Part shown: piece by piece, positions 1 through 8,020 of the stretch | Numbering within the stretch: the stretch's first letter is position 1 | Layout of the letters: each line of letters opens with the position of its first letter | From: Mikania micrantha | Lineage: Eukaryota > Streptophyta > Magnoliopsida > Asterales > Asteraceae | DNA length: 64,000 nt | Direction of reading: 5' to 3' | Assembly: GCA_009363875.1 (NCBI GenBank) | Contig: CM018680.1 | Location: forward strand, 9,743,426-9,807,425 | Position numbers and translations under genes: made by a program | The notes under the pieces: model-generated | Told to the model about the DNA's origin: nothing | The model's input: only the letters and a program-made list of their open reading frames with translations | Database searches by the model: none

Positions 1-416
1 CGAGGACAGTACTCCTCCTGCAGTAAGGTTTTAAATCCATTCCATGTTAGGGCATTCGCTTCTCCCAATCCTAAAGTCTGAACATTGGAGTTCCACCAAG
101 TTAATGCTGGACCCTCCAACGTACCCGTAGCATACTTGACCTTGTTTTCGTCAGGACAGTTGCACATTTCGAATACTGATTCTGCTTTTTCAATCCATCG
201 AAGGAGTCCAATGGCCCCTTTCGATCCTTTGAAATTATGAGGTTTGCAGTCCAAGAACATCTTGAACATGCATACCGGTGGATTCACTAATCCCCCTGCT
301 GGACCCTGTGGCCCTGTAGTGTGTGTCTGAGTGTAGTTCACGATAGCCTCCGCGACCTTGTTGTTAATCAGCTCATTGAGCTCAGCAACTGTCATTTGAA
401 TGTTCTCACCGGCCAT
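1..416 (-). CDS. gag: Element A gag, N-terminal part (Ty3/gypsy)
   Basis: N-terminal about 138 codons of a retrotransposon Gag, the structural protein of the cytoplasmic virus-like particle. The frame is open from an ATG at 414-416 (complement) to the window edge, so the C-terminal part lies outside. The reading contains the chromovirus gag pattern F-K-G-S-x-G-A-x-G-L-x-x-W-I-E followed by L-T-W-W-N, which is also seen in the intact gag of element C (from about 41730). It lies downstream, on the minus strand, of a PBS at 1383-1393 and an upstream ORF at 662-1261. No lesion is visible in this part. Family placement comes from the conserved motif and is firm; whether the whole gene is intact cannot be seen. 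Confidence 0.85.
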   Translation of the reverse strand, partial: MAGENIQMTVAELNELINNKVAEAIVNYTQTHTTGPQGPAGGLVNPPVCMFKMFLDCKPHNFKGSKGAIGLLRWIEKAESVFEMCNCPDENKVKYATGTLEGPALTWWNSNVQTLGLGEANALTWNGFKTLLQEEYCP

Positions 417-661
417 TATCTTCCTAGTTAAAAGAAATGTTAGAGTGTTATCAAAGTCCAATGTGAAACGTGTAAACAATACAACAAACAACAAACATGT
501 AATGTAGGAATCAACACAACTGTTGGCAATAAGTAATAGTTTTCAATAGATAATAATCTGATTTGGGTACAATACTTTCAAAATCAAAACATAAGTTTCT
601 CAAACATCTAATGTAGGGACACAACCCGCCCCTAATAAGTTTTTAAACAAAATAAAGAAAG
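417..661 (-). other. Element A leader between upstream ORF and gag
   Basis: About 245 AT-rich bases with no ORF, between the upstream ORF of element A and its gag start. Read as untranslated leader; no repeat or motif stands out. Confidence 0.5.
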
Positions 662-1261
662 TCAAGCATCCTCGATAGTGGAGTCAGCATCAGAATCAAC
701 ATCATGTACTGGTATCAACTCCTCCTCCTCTTCCTCCTCTGCCTCAGATACAAACTGCTCCTCTAGTGCAATCAACCTCCCCTCTGCGATGTCGGCTCGG
801 TGCTCCTCCTCCTGCACTCGAGTAGTCAGATGCACAATGTGTGACTCCATCCCCTGAACCACACTACGAAGCTCTGCGTATCGGGCGTTTACATCCCGAA
901 GCTCCTGTGCCATGTGCTCAATCCAATCATTCGCTCACTTTGACTCCCATGTCAATCGGGCGATATCATCTGACTCGAATCGTGGCCTCTTACAGGCACG
1001 AAACCTTGGTGGCATATGATACGAAGACTCCTCGGAAGGATCCTCCACAGGTGCTTTCCCTGGGTCTCTCTATGGTTCTTCCTCGGGATCCTCCTGTGGA
1101 TCCTCCTCGGGATCATCCTCTTCCGGATCCTCCTCCGGGTCCTCGTCTGAGTCCTCAACAGGATCCTCCTCCGGATCATCCTCATGATCCTGAAATACTG
1201 GAGCTATCGGCTCCTCGTCAACAGACACGATCACATGTGGAGGTGGTGGTGGTGCTGCCAT
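662..1261 (-). pseudogene. Element A upstream ORF (acidic, coiled coil), two nonsense codons
   Basis: A reading frame between PBS and gag. It starts at ATG 1261 with a proline run, then an acidic repeat region rich in E-D-P triplets, then a heptad-like C-terminal part ending in a glutamate run. All parts are in one frame but are interrupted by TAG at 1070-1072 and TGA at 935-937. Both stops could come from C-to-T changes (CAG and CGA codons), as expected of methylated DNA. It has no catalytic motif and I do not recognise a named family. Element D carries an ORF in the same place (58256-59047) and B keeps a relic (26002-26226), so this looks like a lineage feature of these chromovirus-type elements. 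Function unknown. Confidence 0.55.
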
Positions 1262-1382
1262 ACCTGTTACATAAGACAATATGTAAATACTAGGCAAAAG
1301 CAGTTGTGTAAACACATGTCTAATGTCTAACAGTTATAGTCTAGGTCTACTAATGCAAACCTAATTCGCTATAACCAGATGT

Positions 1383-1393
1383 CTCTGATACCA
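1383..1393 (-). promoter_or_regulatory. Element A primer-binding site (initiator Met tRNA)
   Basis: The minus strand reads TGGTATCAGAG, complementary to the 3' end of plant initiator-Met tRNA, 4 bases after the LTR end at 1398. It primes minus-strand DNA synthesis and fixes the orientation of element A. Confidence 0.9.
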
Positions 1394-1700
1394 ATCTGTC
1401 ACACCCCCAATTTTCAACTAACGGAATCATACCGTTTGGGACGTGACAAACCAGGATCTCAGATCATTAGACATAACGAAGACCTCTATATGAATTTCAA
1501 AATATACTTCGATCTAAAACTGTAATATCAAAATTCTAGCGTTGCGGAAACGTTTTTAAAACACAAACAATCATAACAGTTTGAAAACTGTAAATTACAA
1601 AACAAAGTTTCAAATGTTCAAATCCAAATGACAGAAATGTAAAACATGCATGCGACTCGATCTCCTAGTCCATGCCTGCTTGCTTGTGTACCTTAGCGTC

Positions 1701-2191
1701 CTGAGAAAACATGTAAATCAAGTCAACACAAAGGTTGGTGCATTACACAGGTTTAAGCATTCACAAATGTTTGAAACAACTGTTTGAACAAAATGTTGCA
1801 GATAACATAATCACACATGCATAGTCATGATAGCTAGTCATTTATACTATTTACATAAGTGGTCGACACCGAAGCTGACTGTTGCATGGTAACGCATGTT
1901 TTGCCTTGCCACTATTGTCTAGCACAAACAATAGTAATGTGAATTGGCTAGTCAAACACTTGCGTAGATCCCATCTACCAAGTGAGGTTTGTCAAACCTA
2001 ATAGATCTATTTCCAACTACCACGCTTTGCACGACGGCAAACTAAACGGTTCGTAATGTAAGGACTTGTAATGCTATGTTTGCACTCAATGTAAACAGCT
2101 AACTCATGCAAGTGATATGTATCTAAAAGTGTTTGTTGCACATGTTTTCTCCCCCAAAACAGTTAAAATAAGAAAGGGGCCGTGTACGCAC
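1701..2191 (-). other. Probable leader intron in element A LTR
   Basis: The minus strand has the donor CAAAG|GTGCGT (G at 2191) and the acceptor TTTTCTCAG|GACG (last G at 1701), giving 491 nt. A conserved stretch of the type CACCAACCTTTGTGTTGA precedes the acceptor. Elements B, C and D have matching sites at the equivalent place. No transcript evidence is available here. Confidence 0.5.
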
Positions 2192-2648
2192 CTTTGAATG
2201 TAGCAGAATAATCAAACACACGTGAACTCGCGTAGAAAATCCTCTTACGAAGAACCTGTGTTTTAACAATAACGTCGTGTTATTCGGGGTGTCGTTTTGT
2301 GTTTGAAATCACATACGTGTCAACACACGTATGCTAGAGTGTTAAAACTGTGCATCTATAAGTACGCGTGCCCTTAAAATTGTTTAAATAAAATCATATA
2401 ACCATATATGATTTTATTTAAATAAACGTAATTATACGCGATTACGTTTTCGAGTTAAAAATATGAATTTTATAATTTTAATTAGTTCGGGATTCCGTTA
2501 CGGTTCCCACGCAACTTGAATGGGTCGAAACGGAATTAGAACGAAAGAATTATAAACACAATTTTAGAAATTGGTTTAAATCTAAAAAAATGGCAGAGGC
2601 AAGGGTAGAACCCTTGACCTCCCGAACCAAACCCACCTAGTCTACCAT

Positions 2649-2653
2649 CTAAT
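2649..2653. repeat. Target-site duplication of copia element, left copy
   Basis: CTAAT directly before the TGTTAG start of the copia LTR. The identical CTAAT follows the 3' LTR at 18418-18422. Confidence 0.95.
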
Positions 2654-2979
2654 TGTTAGGTTTTCATTATGAGATGGTGCTCTGCCCACAATTAACCAAC
2701 CCTTTTGCCATTTTCAAGTTTATTAAGTCCATTTAATGATGGCAACATTCTAACTCTCTTTACTTCTGTTTCTCTATTTTATACAGATTTATTTTTTGAT
2801 TTGCTGATAAATTTGAATAAAGTTCAAATTCATATGATATGTTGATGTGTTGACAGGCACAATACAGACAACACATATGGTCCATATCTCTGAACCTTAA
2901 ACTTTTCTAGTTATAAGATCATTATTTGTTAATTGATTCTTATGTTTAAGTGTTTAGGAATTGCAGGATTTGTCAATGT

Positions 2980-3522
2980 TGCTGTGCTGACAACAAAGTT
3001 ATAATGCTGAAAGTCAACTCATTGAAGATAGAGATGCTGACTTCTCAAAGGATTCTTCAATGCTGACAGCTTAAAATTACAGTGCTGACATTCAAAGCCT
3101 ATTGTTGATATTATCTCCTATTCAAGGATATTGCAGTGCTGATGAACAAATCTTGAAATGCTGATGACCAAGTGTAATGCTGATAGAATATGTTGTGCTG
3201 ATGATTACAAGAGAGCCAAGTATTCAGCAATGCTGATATTGAACTCTTGAATGCTGATAGCCAATTCTCTGACAGCTTTATGAGTTCAAGTGCTGATACT
3301 TGGATGCTGATAATGACAACTTATACAATGCTGACATCAAATTCTCAATGCTGACAGCAAGTATATTGTAATGCTGATATGAAGATAATTGTTGCACATT
3401 GCAATGCTGATGACTAAATGTTGCAATGCTGAAGACTAAATGTTGCAATGCTGAAGTTCAAGTCTGCTGTTGCTGATGAAGATTTGACAGATAGATTTTT
3501 GTTATTTATTTGTTTTTGCTGA
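2980..3522 (+). repeat. TGCTGA motif cluster in copia U3 (about 21 copies)
   Basis: The hexamer TGCTGA, usually followed by T or C and often preceded by AA or AG, recurs about 21 times in roughly 545 bp, all on the plus strand, at irregular 15-50 base spacing. The sequence between copies is not conserved, so this is not a simple tandem repeat. It lies about 100-640 bases upstream of the TATA box at 3619. It is repeated in the 3' LTR (about 17474-18013), and a separate cluster of the same motif lies before ORF3 (11979-12525). Confidence 0.85.
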
Positions 3523-3618
3523 CATCAGTTATGACGTGTATAACTGATGTGACGTTTATTTTGTTATTTTGATAGCAGTGATCCGTTAGGGCAGTTATGT
3601 AGGTCTAAAATAGGTTTC

Positions 3619-3626
3619 TATAAATA
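3619..3626 (+). promoter_or_regulatory. Copia LTR TATA box
   Basis: TATAAATA inside TTTCTATAAATAGGACC, placed to start genomic RNA at about 3650. The 3' LTR copy is at 18108-18115. Confidence 0.75.
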
Positions 3627-3930
3627 GGACCTTTATGTCTTTCATTAGTATGCTTTTTTGATGCTTTTGTACCCTTTTCTGGTGATTACACACACTGTAA
3701 TTCTCTGAGAGATTTCTGATCTACAATCAATATAACTGCCTTTAATATTCATCATTAATTCTTAACTGTTCTTATTAAATATGTCTTGAATATTAATTAC
3801 TGTGGGTGTTGTTATTTTGGATTGTTTCTGAACTTAGATTGATTGCCTGTTTCCGCCTAGCAATTGATCGAAATCATAGCTTATTGTTATCATCAGATCT
3901 CAGATTATGATCTGATCCGATCCTGACAAT

Positions 3931-3942
3931 TGGTATCAGAGC
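3931..3942 (+). promoter_or_regulatory. Copia primer-binding site (initiator Met tRNA)
   Basis: TGGTATCAGAGC starts two bases after the LTR end. It complements the 3' end of initiator-Met tRNA and primes reverse transcription. Confidence 0.93.
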
Positions 3943-4485
3943 TATGCTCGATATTTTGATTTTTTTTAATCGAAAGCTGAAGTTATGATTTCTACGATTA
4001 ATAGCTGATTCTAGCCTGAAATCGTATAGTTTAGAACAACCAAATTTAAATCAGATCAATTCGTTAAACTAATTAACATGGATTGATTGATTTGTTTTAC
4101 TGTGTGTGTTCTTGGTGAAACTGTGTGTTTTTGAGATTTCAGACTTATAGCTTAATATTGTGAAAACAATCAAGCTTATTCGATTACCTATCACTTGTTG
4201 ATTTGTAATTGATCTGATAGTTGATACTTGTGATCTGATTCATAGATATCAATCTCAAAGCGTCAAGTAGTTATTTCCGGTTTTACTGTTCCATTGATTT
4301 TCGATTCTTCTCAATAGATCGCAAATCTTTGAAAATAGTATTTCTGTTGATTTTGTTACTTACCTAGAATTGTTTCTGATTACTATTCCATCATTTGAAC
4401 AAAGTATTTGGACAAATTTGGACTAGGTTATTAGATCCTGAATTAACTATAACTCATTAGAAATTCTAAGTAAATTTTAACAGAA
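3943..4485 (+). other. Copia 5' leader before gag
   Basis: About 540 AT-rich bases between PBS and the gag ATG, with no ORF of note. Expected to contain dimerisation and packaging signals, but none can be named from sequence. Confidence 0.6.
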
Positions 4486-7400
4486 ATGGCAGATCAACCA
4501 GCACAACCTACTGTGTCTGTATATTCTGAATCAGGTTCTTCTGGTGCTAAACCCCCTGTGTTGAAGAATGCAGCTGATTTCCAACAGTGGAAGCTTAGGT
4601 TTCAAAACCATATCGATAGCACTGATCCAGAGATGTGGTGCTCGATTGTCGAAGGTCCATATGTTCCTGCTGATTTGAGTGAAGAAAACCGATTGAAGTA
4701 TCACAACAAAAGCTTACCTCTCAGAGGAATTAATCTGAGAGATGATGAGAAAAGAATGGTCAAAGTGGATATTAAAGCCTATGGTACACTTAAATCTGCT
4801 TTACCAATGGAAGTGTTGGTATGTGTCAAGGATTTTGAAACAGCTAAAAGTTTGTGGGATCAGTTAGAGGTGATGTTTGCTGGAAATGAAGAAATAAAGA
4901 GAATGAAAAGAGATAGTCTCAAAATGATGTTTGACAACTTCAAACACATGTCTGGTGAAACTGTTACTCAACAAATCCAACGATATGTGCAATTGATCAA
5001 TGAACTAAAAACCTTTGGAATCAAAGTTGATAATTATGACTTAAATCTTAAGTTATTGAATACACTGCCAGAGAGCTGGACTGAGAAGGTTACATTGATC
5101 AAAGAAACCAGAAAGCTTGATGAAGTAAAAATTGAAGAGATGATTGCCAAACTTGAGGCGATTGACATGGATGTCAAAGCACGAGCATCTACTGCTCAAG
5201 TTGGTCAATATAAGTTTGTGAAGACTGCGGGTGTTCAAGGTGGTGTTCAAGCCTTGGTTGTTGAAGAAGGGAGGAGTAATTCTCAGTACTCTTCAAATGA
5301 AAATGTTGGATTTGGTGTATATTCAACTCCCACACATCAAGCACCACAGACACCTCTATCACAAAATGATTCTCAACAACATTTTTCTCAGCAACAGTTT
5401 TCTGTAAACACTAATTCTGTTGAGCAGCAAGAAGCTTGCAAAGCATTTATTGCAAGCTTTGAATGTTTTGCTGCAAGTTCTCTTGCAAAAGCTCAATTTA
5501 CTCAACATGATCTTGAGGAAATAGATCCAAAGGATGTTGAAGAAATGGATATCAAATGGCAGATGGCCATGGTTGTCTTGAGGCACAAAAAATTCTGGAA
5601 GAAGTATGGTCCCATGAAATTTGAAGCTGATAAAACAAAAGTGGGTATTGATCTTGATAAAGTAAGATGTTACAACTGCAACCTTTATGGTCATTTCTCA
5701 CGTGATTGCAAAGCTCCCAAAGACACCTCTAGATATCAGTCAAATCAACAGTCAAATCAATCTGCACCTGTTGTTCAAATGAAAGCTATTGAATCACCAA
5801 AACCAAAAGCACTTGTGGTAACAAACAACTCAGAAGATTTTGATTGGAGCAAGTATGCTGATGAGTATGATCCTGCACAAGCCATGATTGCTGTTGAGAA
5901 AAACTTTCAAGAAGACACAGATGAAACACTTCTTGCTTTAATGGCACTGGGAAATGAGGTAACCAAACCATGTTCTGATGAGTGTAAAATCAAGCAAGAA
6001 GTTTCAAAACAACACATAGCTGATTTACAAAGAGAATTAAGCAAATGCAGATTTGAAGAGAAACAGTGGATAAATGACAAAGTCACACATGAAAATAAAA
6101 TTAATTCTCTGTTAATTGATAATGAAAAACTTAAAACTGAGAAATTAATTTTACAAAAAGAACATGATGAAAATTTTTCAAAATTAACAAAAGCTCTGTC
6201 TGATTTATCCACTGCTACTCTGAAACTTGAAAGTTTTGAAACTTCTTCCAAACACTTGACTAATCTGCTTAATAGTCAACTTCAAGGAAAGTCAAAGGCA
6301 GGGTTGGGTTTTCATGAGGTTCCACCTCCATACAATGAAAACTATACACCCATGCCTGAGTCAATGACCAATCCAAAAGTGGTATTTCAAAATTCTGAAT
6401 CTCAAAATCAGAAAAGTGAAATTGTTGATGACTCACATTTATTTTCTTCTAAGAATTTTGTCTTGGCTGAAAATAAATCCTCTGAGCATTTGAAATCATC
6501 AATTGAAAATAAATCTGAGAATTTGATGACATCTGAGAATCAATCAAATTTGAAAAATAAACAAAAAGTCTCTAATTCAAATCAGAATTTAGAAAAATCA
6601 AATGAATCTAAGTCATCAAATTCAGATTCATCAACAAAATGCACAATTTGCAAAAGCTTGTCTCACACAAGGAAACATTGCACATACAAATCAAAGAATC
6701 ATTTTAACAAAATATCTGAATTTATGGAGAAAAAGAAAAGATTGCAAGATAAACACTACTCTTCAGTTTCTGCAAACACTTCAAAGTACTGTTCTATATG
6801 TAGAACAAACAATCATGATCTTGTTGATTGCTACTTTCATCAACCTGGTTTGAAGTGTATGCAGAACAGTAAAAGTGCAGTTTATTTTTCAAATAGTAAA
6901 ATTGACAAAACAAAGGGTAAATCTGGAAACAATGCCTATCATTCAAGAAATTCCAAAGATTCTAGATTCAGACAACATCAATCTGAAAATAAAATGTTTG
7001 AGAATTATTGTCAGCCACAAATTTACCCATATCAACATTCAAGAGTTTCTCCTCAGCAATGGCAATCTATGTTTGGTGGTTATCAACATCCCACACATAG
7101 TTTTGGTACTAAACAGTACTATAATGATGACAGCTATGGATACAACTTCACTCCACCAAAAATCAGAAATAAGAACTTTCACAAAACAAAAACATCAAAC
7201 ATTTTTCATGACAATTCATTTTATGAATCAGATCCAAGCAGTCATCATGCTGTTCACAAATCAAATTTGAAGAAATCTGTTAATCAATCAAGTGGATATG
7301 ATTCTTCTTCCTCTCTTAAGGTTGAGAAAGGAAAGAAAAATCAAAAGAAAGTCTCCTTTGAATCTCAATTCACTCAAAATTGGAAAATAAAAGATGATTC

Positions 7401-7524
7401 TATAAACAAACAAAAGAATGAATCTGATTTGCCAGATTTATCAAAAATGCAGAAAGTTACCTTTCAAACTTTTGAAAACGGGAAACCCAAGACCTGGGAG
7501 GCTTGGGTTCCTTTGTCTAATTAA
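4486..7524 (+). CDS. gag: Copia gag, unusually long (1012 aa)
   Basis: Capsid and nucleocapsid protein of the virus-like particle. The first about 230 residues are the copia-type gag domain. A CX2CX4HX4C zinc knuckle lies at 395-408. A coiled-coil-like stretch spans about 500-600, followed by a PPPY motif at 613-616. Two more CX2CX4HX4C units lie at about 719-732 and 769-782, in a Ser/Asn/Lys-rich C-terminal half. At 1012 residues it is far longer than usual copia Gags (roughly 300-600). It ends at TAA 7522-7524, ahead of the protease frame. The frame is uninterrupted, consistent with the youth of the element. How Gag is linked to Pol is unclear. Confidence 0.9.
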   Translation: MADQPAQPTVSVYSESGSSGAKPPVLKNAADFQQWKLRFQNHIDSTDPEMWCSIVEGPYVPADLSEENRLKYHNKSLPLRGINLRDDEKRMVKVDIKAYGTLKSALPMEVLVCVKDFETAKSLWDQLEVMFAGNEEIKRMKRDSLKMMFDNFKHMSGETVTQQIQRYVQLINELKTFGIKVDNYDLNLKLLNTLPESWTEKVTLIKETRKLDEVKIEEMIAKLEAIDMDVKARASTAQVGQYKFVKTAGVQGGVQALVVEEGRSNSQYSSNENVGFGVYSTPTHQAPQTPLSQNDSQQHFSQQQFSVNTNSVEQQEACKAFIASFECFAASSLAKAQFTQHDLEEIDPKDVEEMDIKWQMAMVVLRHKKFWKKYGPMKFEADKTKVGIDLDKVRCYNCNLYGHFSRDCKAPKDTSRYQSNQQSNQSAPVVQMKAIESPKPKALVVTNNSEDFDWSKYADEYDPAQAMIAVEKNFQEDTDETLLALMALGNEVTKPCSDECKIKQEVSKQHIADLQRELSKCRFEEKQWINDKVTHENKINSLLIDNEKLKTEKLILQKEHDENFSKLTKALSDLSTATLKLESFETSSKHLTNLLNSQLQGKSKAGLGFHEVPPPYNENYTPMPESMTNPKVVFQNSESQNQKSEIVDDSHLFSSKNFVLAENKSSEHLKSSIENKSENLMTSENQSNLKNKQKVSNSNQNLEKSNESKSSNSDSSTKCTICKSLSHTRKHCTYKSKNHFNKISEFMEKKKRLQDKHYSSVSANTSKYCSICRTNNHDLVDCYFHQPGLKCMQNSKSAVYFSNSKIDKTKGKSGNNAYHSRNSKDSRFRQHQSENKMFENYCQPQIYPYQHSRVSPQQWQSMFGGYQHPTHSFGTKQYYNDDSYGYNFTPPKIRNKNFHKTKTSNIFHDNSFYESDPSSHHAVHKSNLKKSVNQSSGYDSSSSLKVEKGKKNQKKVSFESQFTQNWKIKDDSINKQKNESDLPDLSKMQKVTFQTFENGKPKTWEAWVPLSN

Positions 7525-7537
7525 TTTGTTTCATTGA

Positions 7538-8020
7538 TTGCAGGGGCATCCAAGGAGAACTGACAACATCTGGTATGTTGACAGTGGATGTTCCAGGCAC
7601 ATGACAGGTAATGCTAACCTGCTTCATGATTTTCAAAATATCAATGGTATTTCTGTTGCGTTTGGAGGAGATCAGAAGGGAAAGATCACTGGTACTGGAG
7701 TAGTAAAGTGTAGAAATCTCAGCTTTGATAATGTAAGCTATGTGCAGCAGCTTCAATATAATCTGTTGAGTGTCTCACAGATTTGTGATAAAGGCTACTC
7801 AGTCTTCTTCACCAAACAAGACTGTGTGATTGTTAAGCCTGGTTTTAAAATTCCTGATGATTGGGTGGTGATGAGAACCTCAAGAAGGAATCATGTATAC
7901 ACTCTTGATATGGAGTCACCTCCACAAACATCTCAAGAAACTGTTTGCTTTCAAAGGCTACTGATGATGAATCAACATTGTGGCACAGAAGACTTGCTCA
8001 TACAAACTTCAAATACATGA
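7538..8020 (+). CDS. pol: Copia pol part 1: aspartic protease
   Basis: Reading frame offset by one from gag, with D-S-G-C-S-R-H-M-T-G (active-site Asp codon 7580-7582), the copia retropepsin signature. It processes the Gag-Pol polyprotein. It has no ATG start: an upstream TGA (7535-7537) closes the frame, so it must be reached by recoding or splicing. TTGATTGCAG|G at 7534-7544 looks like a splice acceptor and leaves the frame starting at a whole codon. Homology appears to continue only to about 7945, where the next pol domain is found in another frame. The remaining codons to 8020 are probably out of frame. Confidence 0.75.
   Translation: MQGHPRRTDNIWYVDSGCSRHMTGNANLLHDFQNINGISVAFGGDQKGKITGTGVVKCRNLSFDNVSYVQQLQYNLLSVSQICDKGYSVFFTKQDCVIVKPGFKIPDDWVVMRTSRRNHVYTLDMESPPQTSQETVCFQRLLMMNQHCGTEDLLIQTSNT

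Larger units (their letters stand above)
1398..2653 (-). mobile_element. Element A 5' LTR, PBS-side part (interrupted by copia)
   Basis: LTR next to the PBS. On the plus strand it begins TGTCACACC, so on the minus strand it ends GGTGTGACA, as do elements B, C and D. It is cut at 2653 by the copia insertion and resumes at 18418. The U5 side carries a probable leader intron (1701-2191). The other LTR of element A lies outside the window, so its limits cannot be confirmed by comparison. Confidence 0.8.
2654..3928 (+). mobile_element. Copia 5' LTR (1275 bp)
   Basis: Begins TGTTAGG and ends CTGACA. It matches the 3' LTR 17145-18417 almost perfectly; the 2-bp length difference is CTC versus C at about 3116. 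It holds the TGCTGA cluster at about 2980-3522 and a TATA box at 3619-3626. Confidence 0.95.

Noticed and set aside
841..1293. 150-codon plus-strand frame rich in Pro and Asp
   Set aside because: Antisense shadow of the acidic repeat in element A's upstream ORF.
2590..2653. GGCAGAGGCAAGGGTAGAAC region resembling part of a tRNA
   Set aside because: No complete cloverleaf arms; it lies inside the LTR of element A.
2980..3522. CRISPR-like array
   Set aside because: The shared word is only 6-10 bases, spacing is irregular, and the context is a plant LTR.
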